From the NCBI GenBank assembly GCA_910574345.1, contig CAJSZV010000010.1, positions 1-64,000 on the forward strand: a DNA stretch of 64,000 bases, written 5' to 3'. This DNA comes from Clostridiaceae bacterium (GTDB lineage: Bacteria > Bacillota > Clostridia > Lachnospirales > Lachnospiraceae). Below are positions 31,210-40,193 of this stretch, in pieces; the first letter of the stretch is position 1; each line of letters starts with the position of its first letter. Made by a program: the position numbers and the translations under genes. The notes under the pieces are model-generated. The model saw only the letters and a program-made list of their open reading frames with translations. It was not told the DNA's origin and ran no database searches.

Positions 31210-32907
31210 ATGAAACTGCAAAACAAAATTCTGATAATATTCTCCCTGTTGTTTACAGTGGGGTTTCTGTTCTTAATGTTTTTTTCAGCCAATGCCATAG
31301 AGAGGACCAACAGAAACATGGTGGACGCCTTTTCTACCCAGTCCTTTGAATTTAAATCTCAGGAGGTGGGACAATGGCTGGGACAGAGGCTGACAGAACT
31401 GCGGGTCATTGCCATGAACAAGGCTTTGCAGGAGGGCAACGTTGAGGAGGCAATCTCCTATATTGCCCTCCTCAACGAGAATATCGGGACTCAGTACGGC
31501 AACGAATGGGGAACCTTTGCTGTGGGCTACACAGATGGTATTGGCTGGGTGGGACCGGAGCGGTATATCGACATATCAGCCAGAGAGTATTTTCACGAAG
31601 CTATAAAAGGAGAGAAGGAATATGTGCTGTCAGCTCCGGTGATTTCCCGGACGGATCAGGAGGAGATTTCCCTGATCTGTTATCCTCTGCGCAGTCAGGA
31701 GGGGAACATATATGGGTTTCTCAATGCGGCCATCTCCTTGGAAAAGCTGCATGAGATTGTGTCGGAGCTGGATTTTTACAACGGTCAGTCCTGGATTATG
31801 GATCCCAAAGGCAATATTTATACACAGTCAGGAGCAGATGAGAAGGCAGCAAAAGCTCTTATGACGGAATTGGTCAAAGGCCCAAAAGGTTGTCTGGACA
31901 TGGAAGATGGTGCGGCCACCGTGTTTTACACACGGATCCCCTACACAGAGCAGTGGTATCTCTGCACTTCCATCGAGAATTCTCAGCTTATGGAGGATAC
32001 CAGACAGCTTACGATGAAATTGTCTATGATTCTTCTGATTGTGATGATTTTCCTGTTTTTGTGCAGTATCCTGGTGGCCCAAAGCGTTACAAAGCCCATT
32101 GGCAGAATGACGGAAGCGATGAAAAAGGTGGAGATGGGGGACTGGGGAGTAAGCCTGCATATAAAAGGTCGGGATGAGATTGCCAGACTGTCCCGCTCCT
32201 TTGACCAGATGGTGCAGAGGATTCACAGCCTGGTGCTTAAGACAGCGGAAGATGAGCGGGAGAAACGGAAGGCGGAGCTGAGAGTTCTTCAGGCCCAGAT
32301 CAATCCCCATTTTCTGTACAATACTCTGGATACTCTGCAGTATAAAGCTTATGATACGGGAGATGAGGAGATGGTAACCATGATCAGCGCTCTGTCCACA
32401 TTTTTCAGGATTTCTCTGAGTAAAGGGAAGGAGATCATCCCTCTTGAGAAAGAACTGGAACATGTGAAAAGCTATTTGAAAATCCAGAAGATTCGATTTC
32501 AGGACGTGCTTGCCTACGAATTTCAGGTGGATGTGAAGGACTCTTTCCAGATACTTAAACTGATACTGCAGCCTTTGGTGGAAAATGCGATCCAGCATGG
32601 GATTAAGCCGAAAATGGCTCCGGGAGTGATTCATATCCGGGCGATACAGAAGGGGGAACAACTGCTTTTGGAAGTGGAAGACGACGGCGTAGGGATAAAG
32701 AGAGAGCGGCTGGAAGAGCTGAAAAGAGAGCTTAGGGAGGGTGCGGCCGGCAAGAGCTATGGCCTTATTAATGTCAATAACCGCATCTGTCTTCTCTATG
32801 GAGAAGGATCAGGAGTGACGGTGGAATCAGAGGAGGGGAAAGGCACCTGCGTAAGGATTGTCCTTACAAAACTGATGGAGGGAAAGGGGGAGGAGCTTTA
32901 TGGTTGA
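31210..32907 (+). CDS. Sensor histidine kinase, YesM/LytS type
   Basis: A 565-residue membrane kinase. Helix 1 (residues 5-27) and helix 2 (about 275-300) flank an extracytoplasmic dCache-like sensor. A HAMP domain (VTKPIGRMTEAMKKVEMGDW) follows, then a His_kinase region with NPHFLYNTLDTLQYKAYD (near 364-381, His the phosphoacceptor) and a HATPase_c domain with ENAIQHGIKPK and DDGVGIKRERL. It overlaps the response regulator gene by 8 nt. Position opposite the flavin reductase suggests it senses that enzyme's electron acceptor. This is inferred from gene order. Confidence 0.93.
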   Translation: MKLQNKILIIFSLLFTVGFLFLMFFSANAIERTNRNMVDAFSTQSFEFKSQEVGQWLGQRLTELRVIAMNKALQEGNVEEAISYIALLNENIGTQYGNEWGTFAVGYTDGIGWVGPERYIDISAREYFHEAIKGEKEYVLSAPVISRTDQEEISLICYPLRSQEGNIYGFLNAAISLEKLHEIVSELDFYNGQSWIMDPKGNIYTQSGADEKAAKALMTELVKGPKGCLDMEDGAATVFYTRIPYTEQWYLCTSIENSQLMEDTRQLTMKLSMILLIVMIFLFLCSILVAQSVTKPIGRMTEAMKKVEMGDWGVSLHIKGRDEIARLSRSFDQMVQRIHSLVLKTAEDEREKRKAELRVLQAQINPHFLYNTLDTLQYKAYDTGDEEMVTMISALSTFFRISLSKGKEIIPLEKELEHVKSYLKIQKIRFQDVLAYEFQVDVKDSFQILKLILQPLVENAIQHGIKPKMAPGVIHIRAIQKGEQLLLEVEDDGVGIKRERLEELKRELREGAAGKSYGLINVNNRICLLYGEGSGVTVESEEGKGTCVRIVLTKLMEGKGEELYG

Positions 32908-33643
32908 TCTTGTAATCTGTGATGACGAGGTGATTTTGAGAAACGGTCTTAAATCATGGGTGGAGAGATCCGGACTTCCAGTCAGTGTCAGCGGAGCGGC
33001 GGGCAATGGAATTCAGGCGTTGGAACTGATAACAGAGAGAAAACCCTTCATCGCCCTGATGGATATCAATATGCCGGGAATGGCAGGGCTGGACGTGATT
33101 GAGGAAATTCAGAAAAGAGGGATTGGAACCAGGTTTATTATTATTTCAGGCCATGACGAATTCCAGTATGCCCGGAGAGCATGCCATCTTAATGTGGTAG
33201 ATTATCTACTGAAACCCATTGACAGGGGAGAACTGGTGGAATTGCTAAAAAAGGTGCTGGAGCAGATCCGCAAAGACCAGATGACGCAAAAGGTTTTTGT
33301 GGAGAAGGAGGAGACGACCAAGGAGAAGATTCTGGCATATATCCAGGAGCATTTTACAAAACAGCAGTTTTCCCTGGGTGAGCTGGCAGAGGAGTTTCAT
33401 CTGTCCCAGTCCTATATCACCAGGATTATTAAGCAGGAGACGGGAAGTTCTTTTTCCGAACTTTTGACCAGAATGAGGATTGACAGGGCTGTGTCCCTTC
33501 TGGTCCAGAACCCGGATATGAAACTGGTGGAGATTGCGGAGAGGACAGGATTTGCCAGTCAGCACTATTTTTCACGGGTATTTAAGGAGAAAGTAGGATT
33601 TTCCCCGGCAGATTACCGGCGGTATATCAGAAAGAGTCCCTAA
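32900..33643 (+). CDS. Response regulator with AraC-type DNA-binding domain (YesN-like)
   Basis: A 247-residue protein. The receiver domain has the acidic pair DD (8-9), the phosphoacceptor Asp55 in ALMDINMPG and Lys in LLKPIDRGE. A C-terminal AraC/XylS domain follows: TKEKILAYIQEHF, SLGELAEEFHLSQSYITRIIKQETG and AERTGFASQHYFSRVFKEKVGFSPADYRR. It is co-transcribed with the kinase at 31210 and probably activates the divergent flavin reductase gene at 31081. Confidence 0.94.
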   Translation: MVDLVICDDEVILRNGLKSWVERSGLPVSVSGAAGNGIQALELITERKPFIALMDINMPGMAGLDVIEEIQKRGIGTRFIIISGHDEFQYARRACHLNVVDYLLKPIDRGELVELLKKVLEQIRKDQMTQKVFVEKEETTKEKILAYIQEHFTKQQFSLGELAEEFHLSQSYITRIIKQETGSSFSELLTRMRIDRAVSLLVQNPDMKLVEIAERTGFASQHYFSRVFKEKVGFSPADYRRYIRKSP

Positions 33644-33656
33644 AAGGAGGGATAAA

Positions 33657-33687
33657 AAAGGCCCTAAGCTTAGCTCAGGGCCTTTCT
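33657..33687. terminator. Bidirectional terminator after the response regulator
   Basis: AAAGGCCCT (33657-33665) pairs with AGGGCCTTT (33677-33685). The stop codon of the convergent PAP2 gene lies in the loop. An A-run precedes and a short T-run follows the stem, so both directions are served. Confidence 0.8.
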
Positions 33688-34326
33688 TGCCGCCTTACGG
33701 CGGATGGAAACATAATTCTCGCCGTATACCAGAGGGTACAGGGCATAACACATAATCATAGAACCGAGTCCGTCCACTACAGAATGCTGTTTTAAAAATA
33801 CGGTGGACAGACAGATGGACACTGTCAGTATGAAGGACAGGCGCCGGATCCAGGGATGGTTCTGGAAACAGCTGCTTTTCATAATGGCGATGTGAACAAC
33901 AATGGAGTTAAACACATGGACGCTGGGAAAAATGTTCGTGGAAGTATCCGCCTGATGGAGCTTTGCTACCAGCCAGGTGCATACATTCTTCCCAGGGTCT
34001 ACTATGGGACGCAGATCCGTACCGTTCTTATAAACCGTGCAAATCACCAGGCTGATGGTCATACCTATGAACAGGAATGCGCACATCCGGTAATAGTCCC
34101 GGCGGTTCTGAAAGAAGAAATACAGGATCGTTCCGCCTACATAAAAAAACCAGAGAATATAAGGAATGATGAAATACTCATTAAAGGGAATGAGATCATC
34201 TACCCATGTGTGTATAATATGATAATTCTTTGTTACATGCTTTTCCAAATAGAGAAACCATGGCAAATAAATAAATGCGTAACCAAGCAACCATGCGTGT
34301 CTGTAGCGCGCTATAAAACTTTTCAT
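33670..34326 (-). CDS. PAP2-family membrane phosphatase
   Basis: A 218-residue membrane protein with about six helices. Phosphatase motifs of the PAP2 superfamily are visible: NGTDLRPIVDPGK near the first, FPSVHVFNSI (second, with SxxH-type residues) and LKQHSVVDGLGS (third, His and Asp). The first motif is not the classical KxxxxxxRP but keeps LRP. The substrate could be a lipid phosphate. GGTGGG precedes the ATG. It ends inside the shared terminator. Confidence 0.85.
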   Translation of the reverse strand: MKSFIARYRHAWLLGYAFIYLPWFLYLEKHVTKNYHIIHTWVDDLIPFNEYFIIPYILWFFYVGGTILYFFFQNRRDYYRMCAFLFIGMTISLVICTVYKNGTDLRPIVDPGKNVCTWLVAKLHQADTSTNIFPSVHVFNSIVVHIAIMKSSCFQNHPWIRRLSFILTVSICLSTVFLKQHSVVDGLGSMIMCYALYPLVYGENYVSIRRKAARKALS

Positions 34327-34497
34327 GAACCCACCTTCCTGAAATTGCTGCCTCCCAAGTGTATCTCACCGGTAATAAGTGTATTCCGATTTCAGTGGAT
34401 TATAACATAATCCTGTAAGGACTACAAGAGTGTTAACGAAATGTTAAGATTTCTTATGTTTTATTAACAGGACAAGGATCCCGGAACTTAGTTGTGC

Positions 34498-34525
34498 TTG
34501 CATGATTTCCTTTTTATGATATACT
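34498..34525 (+). promoter_or_regulatory. Promoter of apbE
   Basis: TTGCAT at 34498-34503, 16-bp spacer ending with an extended TGA, TATACT at 34520-34525. The leader contains the hairpin GTCTGAC/GTCAGAC (34541-34547 and 34557-34563). Confidence 0.6.
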
Positions 34526-34588
34526 TTATCAAGAGTTTACGTCTGACCGCCTGATTGTCAGACGATGAAATGAAAAAGGAGAAACATA

Positions 34589-35653
34589 ATGGGCAGAAAA
34601 AAAATCACAGCAATCCTCCTGACAGCAGCCATAACAGCCGCCGCAGGGACTGTGTCAGGGTGCGGGGAGAAAGAGATAAAACTTAACCGATATGATGTCC
34701 AGTTTTTGGATCTGTTTGATACGGTAACCAGTGTTGTGGCGTATACGGAGGATGAGGAGACATTTCAGGCCTATGCGGAGGAATTCTATGAGGAACTGAA
34801 AACCTATCATCAGCTGTATGATATTTATAACGATTATGAGGGGATTGCCAACTTAAAGACCATTAATGACCAGGCAGGAAAGGCGCCGGTCAAAGTGGAC
34901 GGGAAGATTATAGGAATGCTGAAAGAAGCCGTGGAGATGGATGAGAAGACGAACGGGTATATGAATGTGGCCATGGGAAGCGTGCTTTCCATCTGGCATC
35001 AGTACCGGACAGCCGGAATCAATGACCCAAAAGCCGCCGAACTTCCGCCTATGGCTGAACTTTCGGCTGCGGCAAAACACATGGATATCAGTCAGGTGGT
35101 CATTGATGAGGAGGCATCCACCGTTTATCTTCCGGATCCGGACATGAGTCTTGATGTGGGCTCTATCGCCAAGGGTTATGCCACGGAGATGGTGTGCCGC
35201 AAACTGGAGGAGAAGGGCCTGGCCCATGGATTGATCAGTGTAGGCGGTAATGTCAGAGCAATCGGAGCCAAGGACGACGGCAGCCTCTGGAAAGTGGGAA
35301 TCCAGAATCCGGATCTGGAGAGCAGCACCAGATACCTTCATACCGTGGGACTTAAAGACATGTCTCTGGTAACCAGCGGTTCCTATCAGCGTTACTATAC
35401 AGTGGAGGGAGAAAATTACCACCATATTATTCATCCAGAGCTTCTGATGCCGTGGAATGAGTACACGTCCGTATCCATTCTCTGTAAAGACTCAGGCATG
35501 GCGGACTGTCTGTCAACGGCGGTATTTAATATGGATTTTGAGGAAGGGAAAGAGCTGATTGAAAGTCTGGACGGCGTGGAGGCTTTGTGGATGTTTGAGA
35601 ATGGGGAAGAGGCATGCACTTCCGGTTTTCAGGCATTTATGGTGATGGAGTAG
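34589..35653 (+). CDS. apbE: FAD:protein FMN transferase
   Basis: ApbE moves FMN from FAD onto a threonine of FMN_bind motifs outside the membrane. This 354-residue protein has a lipoprotein signal (VSGC, Cys25) and the family motifs LDVGSIAKGYATEMV, LISVGGNVRAIG, TSGSYQRYYTVEGENYHHIIHP and ADCLSTAVFNMD, which include the FAD- and Mg-binding residues. Likely substrates within the window are RnfG, RnfD, the triple FMN_bind protein at 25838 and the reductase at 29240. It has its own promoter. Confidence 0.95.
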   Translation: MGRKKITAILLTAAITAAAGTVSGCGEKEIKLNRYDVQFLDLFDTVTSVVAYTEDEETFQAYAEEFYEELKTYHQLYDIYNDYEGIANLKTINDQAGKAPVKVDGKIIGMLKEAVEMDEKTNGYMNVAMGSVLSIWHQYRTAGINDPKAAELPPMAELSAAAKHMDISQVVIDEEASTVYLPDPDMSLDVGSIAKGYATEMVCRKLEEKGLAHGLISVGGNVRAIGAKDDGSLWKVGIQNPDLESSTRYLHTVGLKDMSLVTSGSYQRYYTVEGENYHHIIHPELLMPWNEYTSVSILCKDSGMADCLSTAVFNMDFEEGKELIESLDGVEALWMFENGEEACTSGFQAFMVME

Positions 35654-35728
35654 AATACCGGCTTTCATAAGAGAAGATCTTTTGAAATATCAGCCAGGGG
35701 ATAAAAGTGAGGACAGGAGAAAAGACAT

Positions 35729-36622
35729 ATGAATAAGAAAACTATGGGCAGCAACCTACTGCTTGGACTGACGGCGCTGATCTGGGGAGTGGCATTTGTG
35801 GCACAGAGCGTGGGTATGGATTATGTGGGCCCCTTTACATTCAATGCATGCCGGTTTTTTATAGGGGGTATGGTGCTGATTCCTTTGATCTGCCTGACAA
35901 AGAAGAACGGCCAGGCAGAAAAAAAAGAGAGTACAGAATCAGGGAAGATGGCAGTTTGGGGCGGAATGTGCTGCGGGGCAGTGCTGTTTGTATCCAGTTC
36001 CCTTCAGCAGTTTGGCGTGGCAAATACTACTGTGGGCAAGGCGGGATTTATCACTGCTCTCTATATTGTGATCGTGCCGTTGCTTGGTATTTTCATGAAA
36101 AAGAAGATTAAATGGAACGTATGGGTCAGTGTGGTTCTGGCGACCATGGGCATGTATCTTTTGTGCATGACAGAAGGATTTAAAGTCAGCAAAGGCGACT
36201 TTTACGTGTTTTTGTGTGCTATCGGATTTTCTTTTCATATCCTGGTCATTGATTATGTCTCTCCCAGGGCTGACGGAGTGCTGGTTTCCTGTGTGCAGTT
36301 TTTTACAGCCGGAATATTGTCCGCTGTTATGACGGCGCTTTTTGAACATCCAAACATGCAGTCAATAGCAGCCGCATGGGCGCCTGTTTTATATGCAGGT
36401 ATTATGTCATGCGGCGTGGCTTATACCCTCCAGGTAGTGGCCCAGAAGAATACGGATCCTGTGGTGGCTTCCCTGATTCTCAGCATGGAGTCTACGTTTT
36501 CTGTCCTTGCAGGGTGGATAATCCTGGGGCAGAAGCTGTCTGTGAAGGAGCTTGGAGGATGCGTTCTCATGTTTGCGGCTATTATGCTTGCCCAGGTTCC
36601 GGTGGAGAGACGGAGCAGATAA
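35729..36622 (+). CDS. DMT-superfamily (EamA) transporter
   Basis: A 297-residue protein with ten predicted helices in two EamA repeats. The first repeat begins NLLLGLTALIWGVAFVAQSVGMDYVGPFTFNACRF. The second repeat ends with VVASLILSMESTFSVLAGWIILGQKLS, the E-S-x-x-x-x-x-x-G segment typical of the family. It probably exports or imports a small metabolite such as an amino acid or nucleobase. The ligand is unknown. Confidence 0.9.
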   Translation: MNKKTMGSNLLLGLTALIWGVAFVAQSVGMDYVGPFTFNACRFFIGGMVLIPLICLTKKNGQAEKKESTESGKMAVWGGMCCGAVLFVSSSLQQFGVANTTVGKAGFITALYIVIVPLLGIFMKKKIKWNVWVSVVLATMGMYLLCMTEGFKVSKGDFYVFLCAIGFSFHILVIDYVSPRADGVLVSCVQFFTAGILSAVMTALFEHPNMQSIAAAWAPVLYAGIMSCGVAYTLQVVAQKNTDPVVASLILSMESTFSVLAGWIILGQKLSVKELGGCVLMFAAIMLAQVPVERRSR

Positions 36623-36695
36623 CCTTTTTAAGAGCATGTTCCCGGAATTTTTGTCCATGGTCCATGCTTAACACCAGTCATAGGGAGTGGTATGT

Positions 36696-37571
36696 TCATT
36701 CCTGGCCGATCCACAGAACAAAGAGTAAGGCCGCGGCAAAGGACAGAATGCCTGCAATAAGGGCGGGAAGGGTAAAAACAGAGTCCGGCAGTCCGGCCAG
36801 AATTGCTATGGGGGAGGCCAGGATCAGTCCCAGAGTGCCGCAGTAGGTGATTCGGGCGAATCGGGCGAATAATGTCTCCATGAGCAGGGCAAACAAGTAA
36901 AATCCGGCCACAAGTCCAATGCCAAAGGGAAAAAGGGTGCAGGTACAACTGAAAAATACGGGAAAGTCAGCAGTGAGCAAAGCAAACAGGGTGCGGTTGA
37001 CATAGGACAGAAGAGGTTCATAATAGCCGATCATCATAAGGATCATAGAGCCGCTGATGCCGGGGATTACCATGGTTCCGGCGGACATGATCCCGATAAG
37101 AAGAAGCAGAATCCAGGAAAGAAAAGAACCTTCGAGGGAAGCATCTGCTCCGTGTTCGGCTTTCATGAGAGACAAGGCCGTAGTGATGACAAGGGTAAGG
37201 AAGAAGGCGGCGGACAAGGCTGTCAGGCTGCCAGGTGATTGATCCTCCTTTTGGGGATGTACGATCCTCCTGAAAACTCCGGGAAGACCGCCGAAGATCA
37301 GTCCCATAAAGGCTAAGTTGGTTTGAAGAGGCCAGACGGCAAACAGATATTCCATGGAAAAGGAAAGCCCTACGATTCCTCCCAGAATTCCTATGATATA
37401 GGGCAGGAGAGTGGTTAGGCTTTTTTTGGGTTCTCGGTGAACATGGGTGAGGGCATGGAGAATCTGTTCGTATACGCCCATGGAGATGGCCAGGGTTCCT
37501 CCGCTGATTCCCGGAAGAATATTGGCAGTTCCGATCAGTACTCCTTTGATGATTTGAGCCATGTAGTCCAT
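36696..37571 (-). CDS. DUF368 membrane protein (PopT-like polyprenyl-phosphate translocase)
   Basis: A 291-residue membrane protein. The N-terminal GVLIGTANILPGISGGTLAISMGVYE and the second copy SAGTMVIPGISGSMILMMIGYYEPL are the paired PGxSG motifs of DUF368. Members of this family have been shown to recycle undecaprenyl phosphate across the membrane. That role would serve cell-wall and surface-glycan synthesis, including the cluster at 44.9-60.5 kb. It converges on the DMT transporter gene. Confidence 0.9.
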   Translation of the reverse strand: MDYMAQIIKGVLIGTANILPGISGGTLAISMGVYEQILHALTHVHREPKKSLTTLLPYIIGILGGIVGLSFSMEYLFAVWPLQTNLAFMGLIFGGLPGVFRRIVHPQKEDQSPGSLTALSAAFFLTLVITTALSLMKAEHGADASLEGSFLSWILLLLIGIMSAGTMVIPGISGSMILMMIGYYEPLLSYVNRTLFALLTADFPVFFSCTCTLFPFGIGLVAGFYLFALLMETLFARFARITYCGTLGLILASPIAILAGLPDSVFTLPALIAGILSFAAALLFVLWIGQE

Positions 37572-37727
37572 ATGTACTCCTTAAATGGAAACCTTTCTTC
37601 AATATATGGCGAAGCAGTGGGAATTCATACGCAAAATCCGGGATTTTCAGTGAAATGGTTTCAATGGAAGGAATTTTGTGATAAGATAATGAAAGAAAGT
37701 CAAACGTCCGGAGTGAGAGGTGAAAAC

Positions 37728-38639
37728 ATGCTGAGAAAGATATGCCCTGTCTGTGAGCAGGTGATGACGTCCGACCATTATTGTAAGGTATGCAAAAAAA
37801 TTATCCTGTCGCCATATGTAAGGGATATTACATATTATCTGAATGAGTCCCACCCTCCTGGGGAGACTGACTGCGAGTATCATGGCAGAAGCGAAAAAGA
37901 AGAGAATCGGGCTTATGGCAGGAGACAGCCTAAGACGGCCTGTCGGGGAGCGTTTCCCATTAGAGGAGCAGTTATTGGAGTATTTGTTATTTTTGCGGCA
38001 GTTCAGGTTCTGGCGGCTGTGGTTCATTCCCTGGGGTACAGCGACAGGGCAAACGACCAGGTTTCCGATATAATCAAAGAGGAAGAATTCTGCGAACTGG
38101 AGGAAGATGAGGTAAAAAGGATAGGGGAGCGATGCAGCAGCGAAGGTCATTTTTCTGTCACATATGGCGATTTGGAAGGGAAACTCCGGGAGATGGCAGA
38201 AGGTGCGGGTTATGAGGTAGAGGGGGAGGAGACTGATTCCTACAACAGTATATTCGGGGATGGTACAAATCAGTGGACCAGCTACAGCACCGAGAGGTAT
38301 TATTATCTGACTTCCCCGGAAGGAGGAAGTTCGGAAATGATTGTCATGGAATGGGATACAGCTACAGAAGAACTTCACCAGATTACCCTTTTTCTTACAA
38401 AGCCGGACAAGGCGGTGGAACTGATGGTGCAGGTGCTGGAGATTCTGGTAGAAGCGGGAGAACTTCCGGCAGATGAATATTATGGGAATCAGCTGAAGGA
38501 TGAGGTGCTTGCCTATCTGAGGCAGGAAGAAATATCAGAAGGATGCTGGTATGAAATTCCAGGTGTCAATGCCGGGGTGAATCTGTATGTGGACGGACAG
38601 TATGAGGAAATTTACATCAGCATATGGAAAATATATTAA
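37728..38639 (+). CDS. Zinc-ribbon membrane protein of unknown function
   Basis: A 303-residue protein. A zinc ribbon lies at the N-terminus (Cys6, Cys9, Cys19, Cys22), a single helix at about 79-99 and an acidic extracytoplasmic domain after it, with SYSTERYYYLTSPEGGSSEMIVMEW-type strands. I do not recognise the C-terminal domain. The ATG at 37728 follows AGAGGTG; the frame is open much further upstream but overlaps the opposite-strand DUF368 gene there. Confidence 0.75.
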   Translation: MLRKICPVCEQVMTSDHYCKVCKKIILSPYVRDITYYLNESHPPGETDCEYHGRSEKEENRAYGRRQPKTACRGAFPIRGAVIGVFVIFAAVQVLAAVVHSLGYSDRANDQVSDIIKEEEFCELEEDEVKRIGERCSSEGHFSVTYGDLEGKLREMAEGAGYEVEGEETDSYNSIFGDGTNQWTSYSTERYYYLTSPEGGSSEMIVMEWDTATEELHQITLFLTKPDKAVELMVQVLEILVEAGELPADEYYGNQLKDEVLAYLRQEEISEGCWYEIPGVNAGVNLYVDGQYEEIYISIWKIY

Positions 38640-38640
38640 A

Positions 38641-38676
38641 AAGCAGTGCACGCGGCTTGGCCGGTGCACTGCTTTG
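38641..38676 (+). terminator. Terminator of the zinc-ribbon protein gene
   Basis: AAGCAGTGCA (38641-38650) pairs with TGCACTGCTT (38664-38673), with inner CGGC/GCCG pairs, then TTGTCT. Confidence 0.7.
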
Positions 38677-38766
38677 TCTGAGTGTGCGCTCCATGAGCAC
38701 ATACTGGCGAATACTCCTGTGATACAAAAACACTCTCCATGGATCTGTGGGGGAAAAAGAAGATAC

Positions 38767-40173
38767 CTACAGATCAAATCCAAAATAGTTTACGGCATTG
38801 TTGTAGCAGATGCCTTCAACAATGTTTTTAAGAGCCTTCATGTCCGCCGGATATTCTCCGTTCTCTACCCAGCCGCCTATAAGATCGCACATGATTCTTC
38901 TGAAATAGTCATGTCTGGTGTAGGACAGAAAACTTCTGGAGTCAGTGAGCATGCCGATAAAGTTGCCCAGGCACCCTAAGTTAGCCAAAGAGGTCATCTG
39001 TTCGGTCATGCCGATCTTGTGATCATTGAACCACCACGCGGAACCCTGCTGAATCCTTCCGGCAGTCCCTGCACTCTGGAAACAGCCCAGAATAGAACCG
39101 ATGGAGGCGTTGTCGTTGGGGTTCAGGGAATAGAGAATGGTCTTGGGGATCTCATCGGTGGCGCTTAAGGCATTGAGGAAATCCGCCATCTGTGCGGAGG
39201 GGGCGTAATTGTTGATGCAGTCAAAACCGGTATCCGCGCCTAACTGTTTAAACATATAGGCATTGTTGTCGCGCTTGCAGCCGTAGTGAATCTGCATGGT
39301 CCAGTCTAAACGGTTGTATTCCTTTGCGACAAACAGCATAAATGCGGTTTTGTACTTTAATTCCTCTTCCCTGCTCACAGCCTCTCCCGCCAGTCCCTTG
39401 GCAAGAATGGCATCCAGTTCAGCCTCATGGGCGGGAACATACATCACATATTCCAGGGCATGGTCGGAGACGCAGCATTTGTGAGCCGCAAAATAAGCCA
39501 TACGGACTTTCAGGGCTTCCTTTAAAGTGGCAAAGTCCCTTACCTTCACACCGCTGACAGTGGAAAGCTTCTCCATGTAGGCTGCAAAATCAGGTTTCTC
39601 CACGTTCATGGCTTTGTCCGGCCTCCAGGCAGGAAGAACCTGAACATCAAAGGAGGAATCAGCAGCAATCTTCTCATGCCATTCCAGGGTGTCCACCGGA
39701 TCATCCGTGGTGCAGATCAGGGTAACGCCTGACCGGCGGATAATATTGCGGACGCTCATAGAATCCTGATGAAGTTTTTCGTTGCACAGGTTCCATACCT
39801 CCTCAGCGGTCTCTCCGCTTAAATAACCGTTGTAGCTGAAATATTTCTGCAGTTCCAGATGACTCCAGTGATACAGAGGATTGCCGATAAGCTTCTCTAA
39901 GGTCTCGGCCCATTTCTGAAATTTTTCTCTGTCGGAAGCGTCGCCTGTAATGTATTTCTCGTCTATGCCGTTGGAACGCATCTGACGCCATTTATAGTGG
40001 TCGCCTCCCAGCCATACCTGGGTGATGTTGTCAAACTTTCGGTCCTCTGCGATCTCCTGGGGATTGATGTGGCAGTGGTAATCCAGAATCGGCATGCCGG
40101 CTGCGTAATCATGGTAAAGCTTTTTGGCCATATCCGTGGAAAGCATAAAATCCTTGTCCATAAACTGTTTCAT
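38767..40173 (-). CDS. uxaC: Glucuronate isomerase
   Basis: UxaC converts D-glucuronate to D-fructuronate and D-galacturonate to D-tagaturonate, the first step of hexuronate catabolism. The 468-residue protein begins MKQFMDKDFMLSTDMAKKLYHDYA, with the amidohydrolase-like metal motif DYHCHINP near 31-38. Family segments CTTDDPVDTLEWH, LPAWRPDKAM and MQIHYGCKRDNN are present. AAGGAGG lies upstream. It follows lacI by 20 nt and is probably co-transcribed with it. The uxaA, eda and kdgK genes that complete the pathway start at 60713. Confidence 0.96.
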   Translation of the reverse strand: MKQFMDKDFMLSTDMAKKLYHDYAAGMPILDYHCHINPQEIAEDRKFDNITQVWLGGDHYKWRQMRSNGIDEKYITGDASDREKFQKWAETLEKLIGNPLYHWSHLELQKYFSYNGYLSGETAEEVWNLCNEKLHQDSMSVRNIIRRSGVTLICTTDDPVDTLEWHEKIAADSSFDVQVLPAWRPDKAMNVEKPDFAAYMEKLSTVSGVKVRDFATLKEALKVRMAYFAAHKCCVSDHALEYVMYVPAHEAELDAILAKGLAGEAVSREEELKYKTAFMLFVAKEYNRLDWTMQIHYGCKRDNNAYMFKQLGADTGFDCINNYAPSAQMADFLNALSATDEIPKTILYSLNPNDNASIGSILGCFQSAGTAGRIQQGSAWWFNDHKIGMTEQMTSLANLGCLGNFIGMLTDSRSFLSYTRHDYFRRIMCDLIGGWVENGEYPADMKALKNIVEGICYNNAVNYFGFDL

Positions 40174-40193
40174 TGGAAGGGTCCTCCTTAAAA

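Noticed and set aside
36376-36846. Open frame of 156 codons at the end of the DMT transporter gene
   Set aside because: It overlaps the transporter gene and the convergent DUF368 gene in other frames and has no recognisable features.
37018-37602. Minus-strand open frame of 194 codons overlapping the DUF368 gene
   Set aside because: Same strand, different frame; serine/arginine-rich frameshift product of the DUF368 coding sequence.
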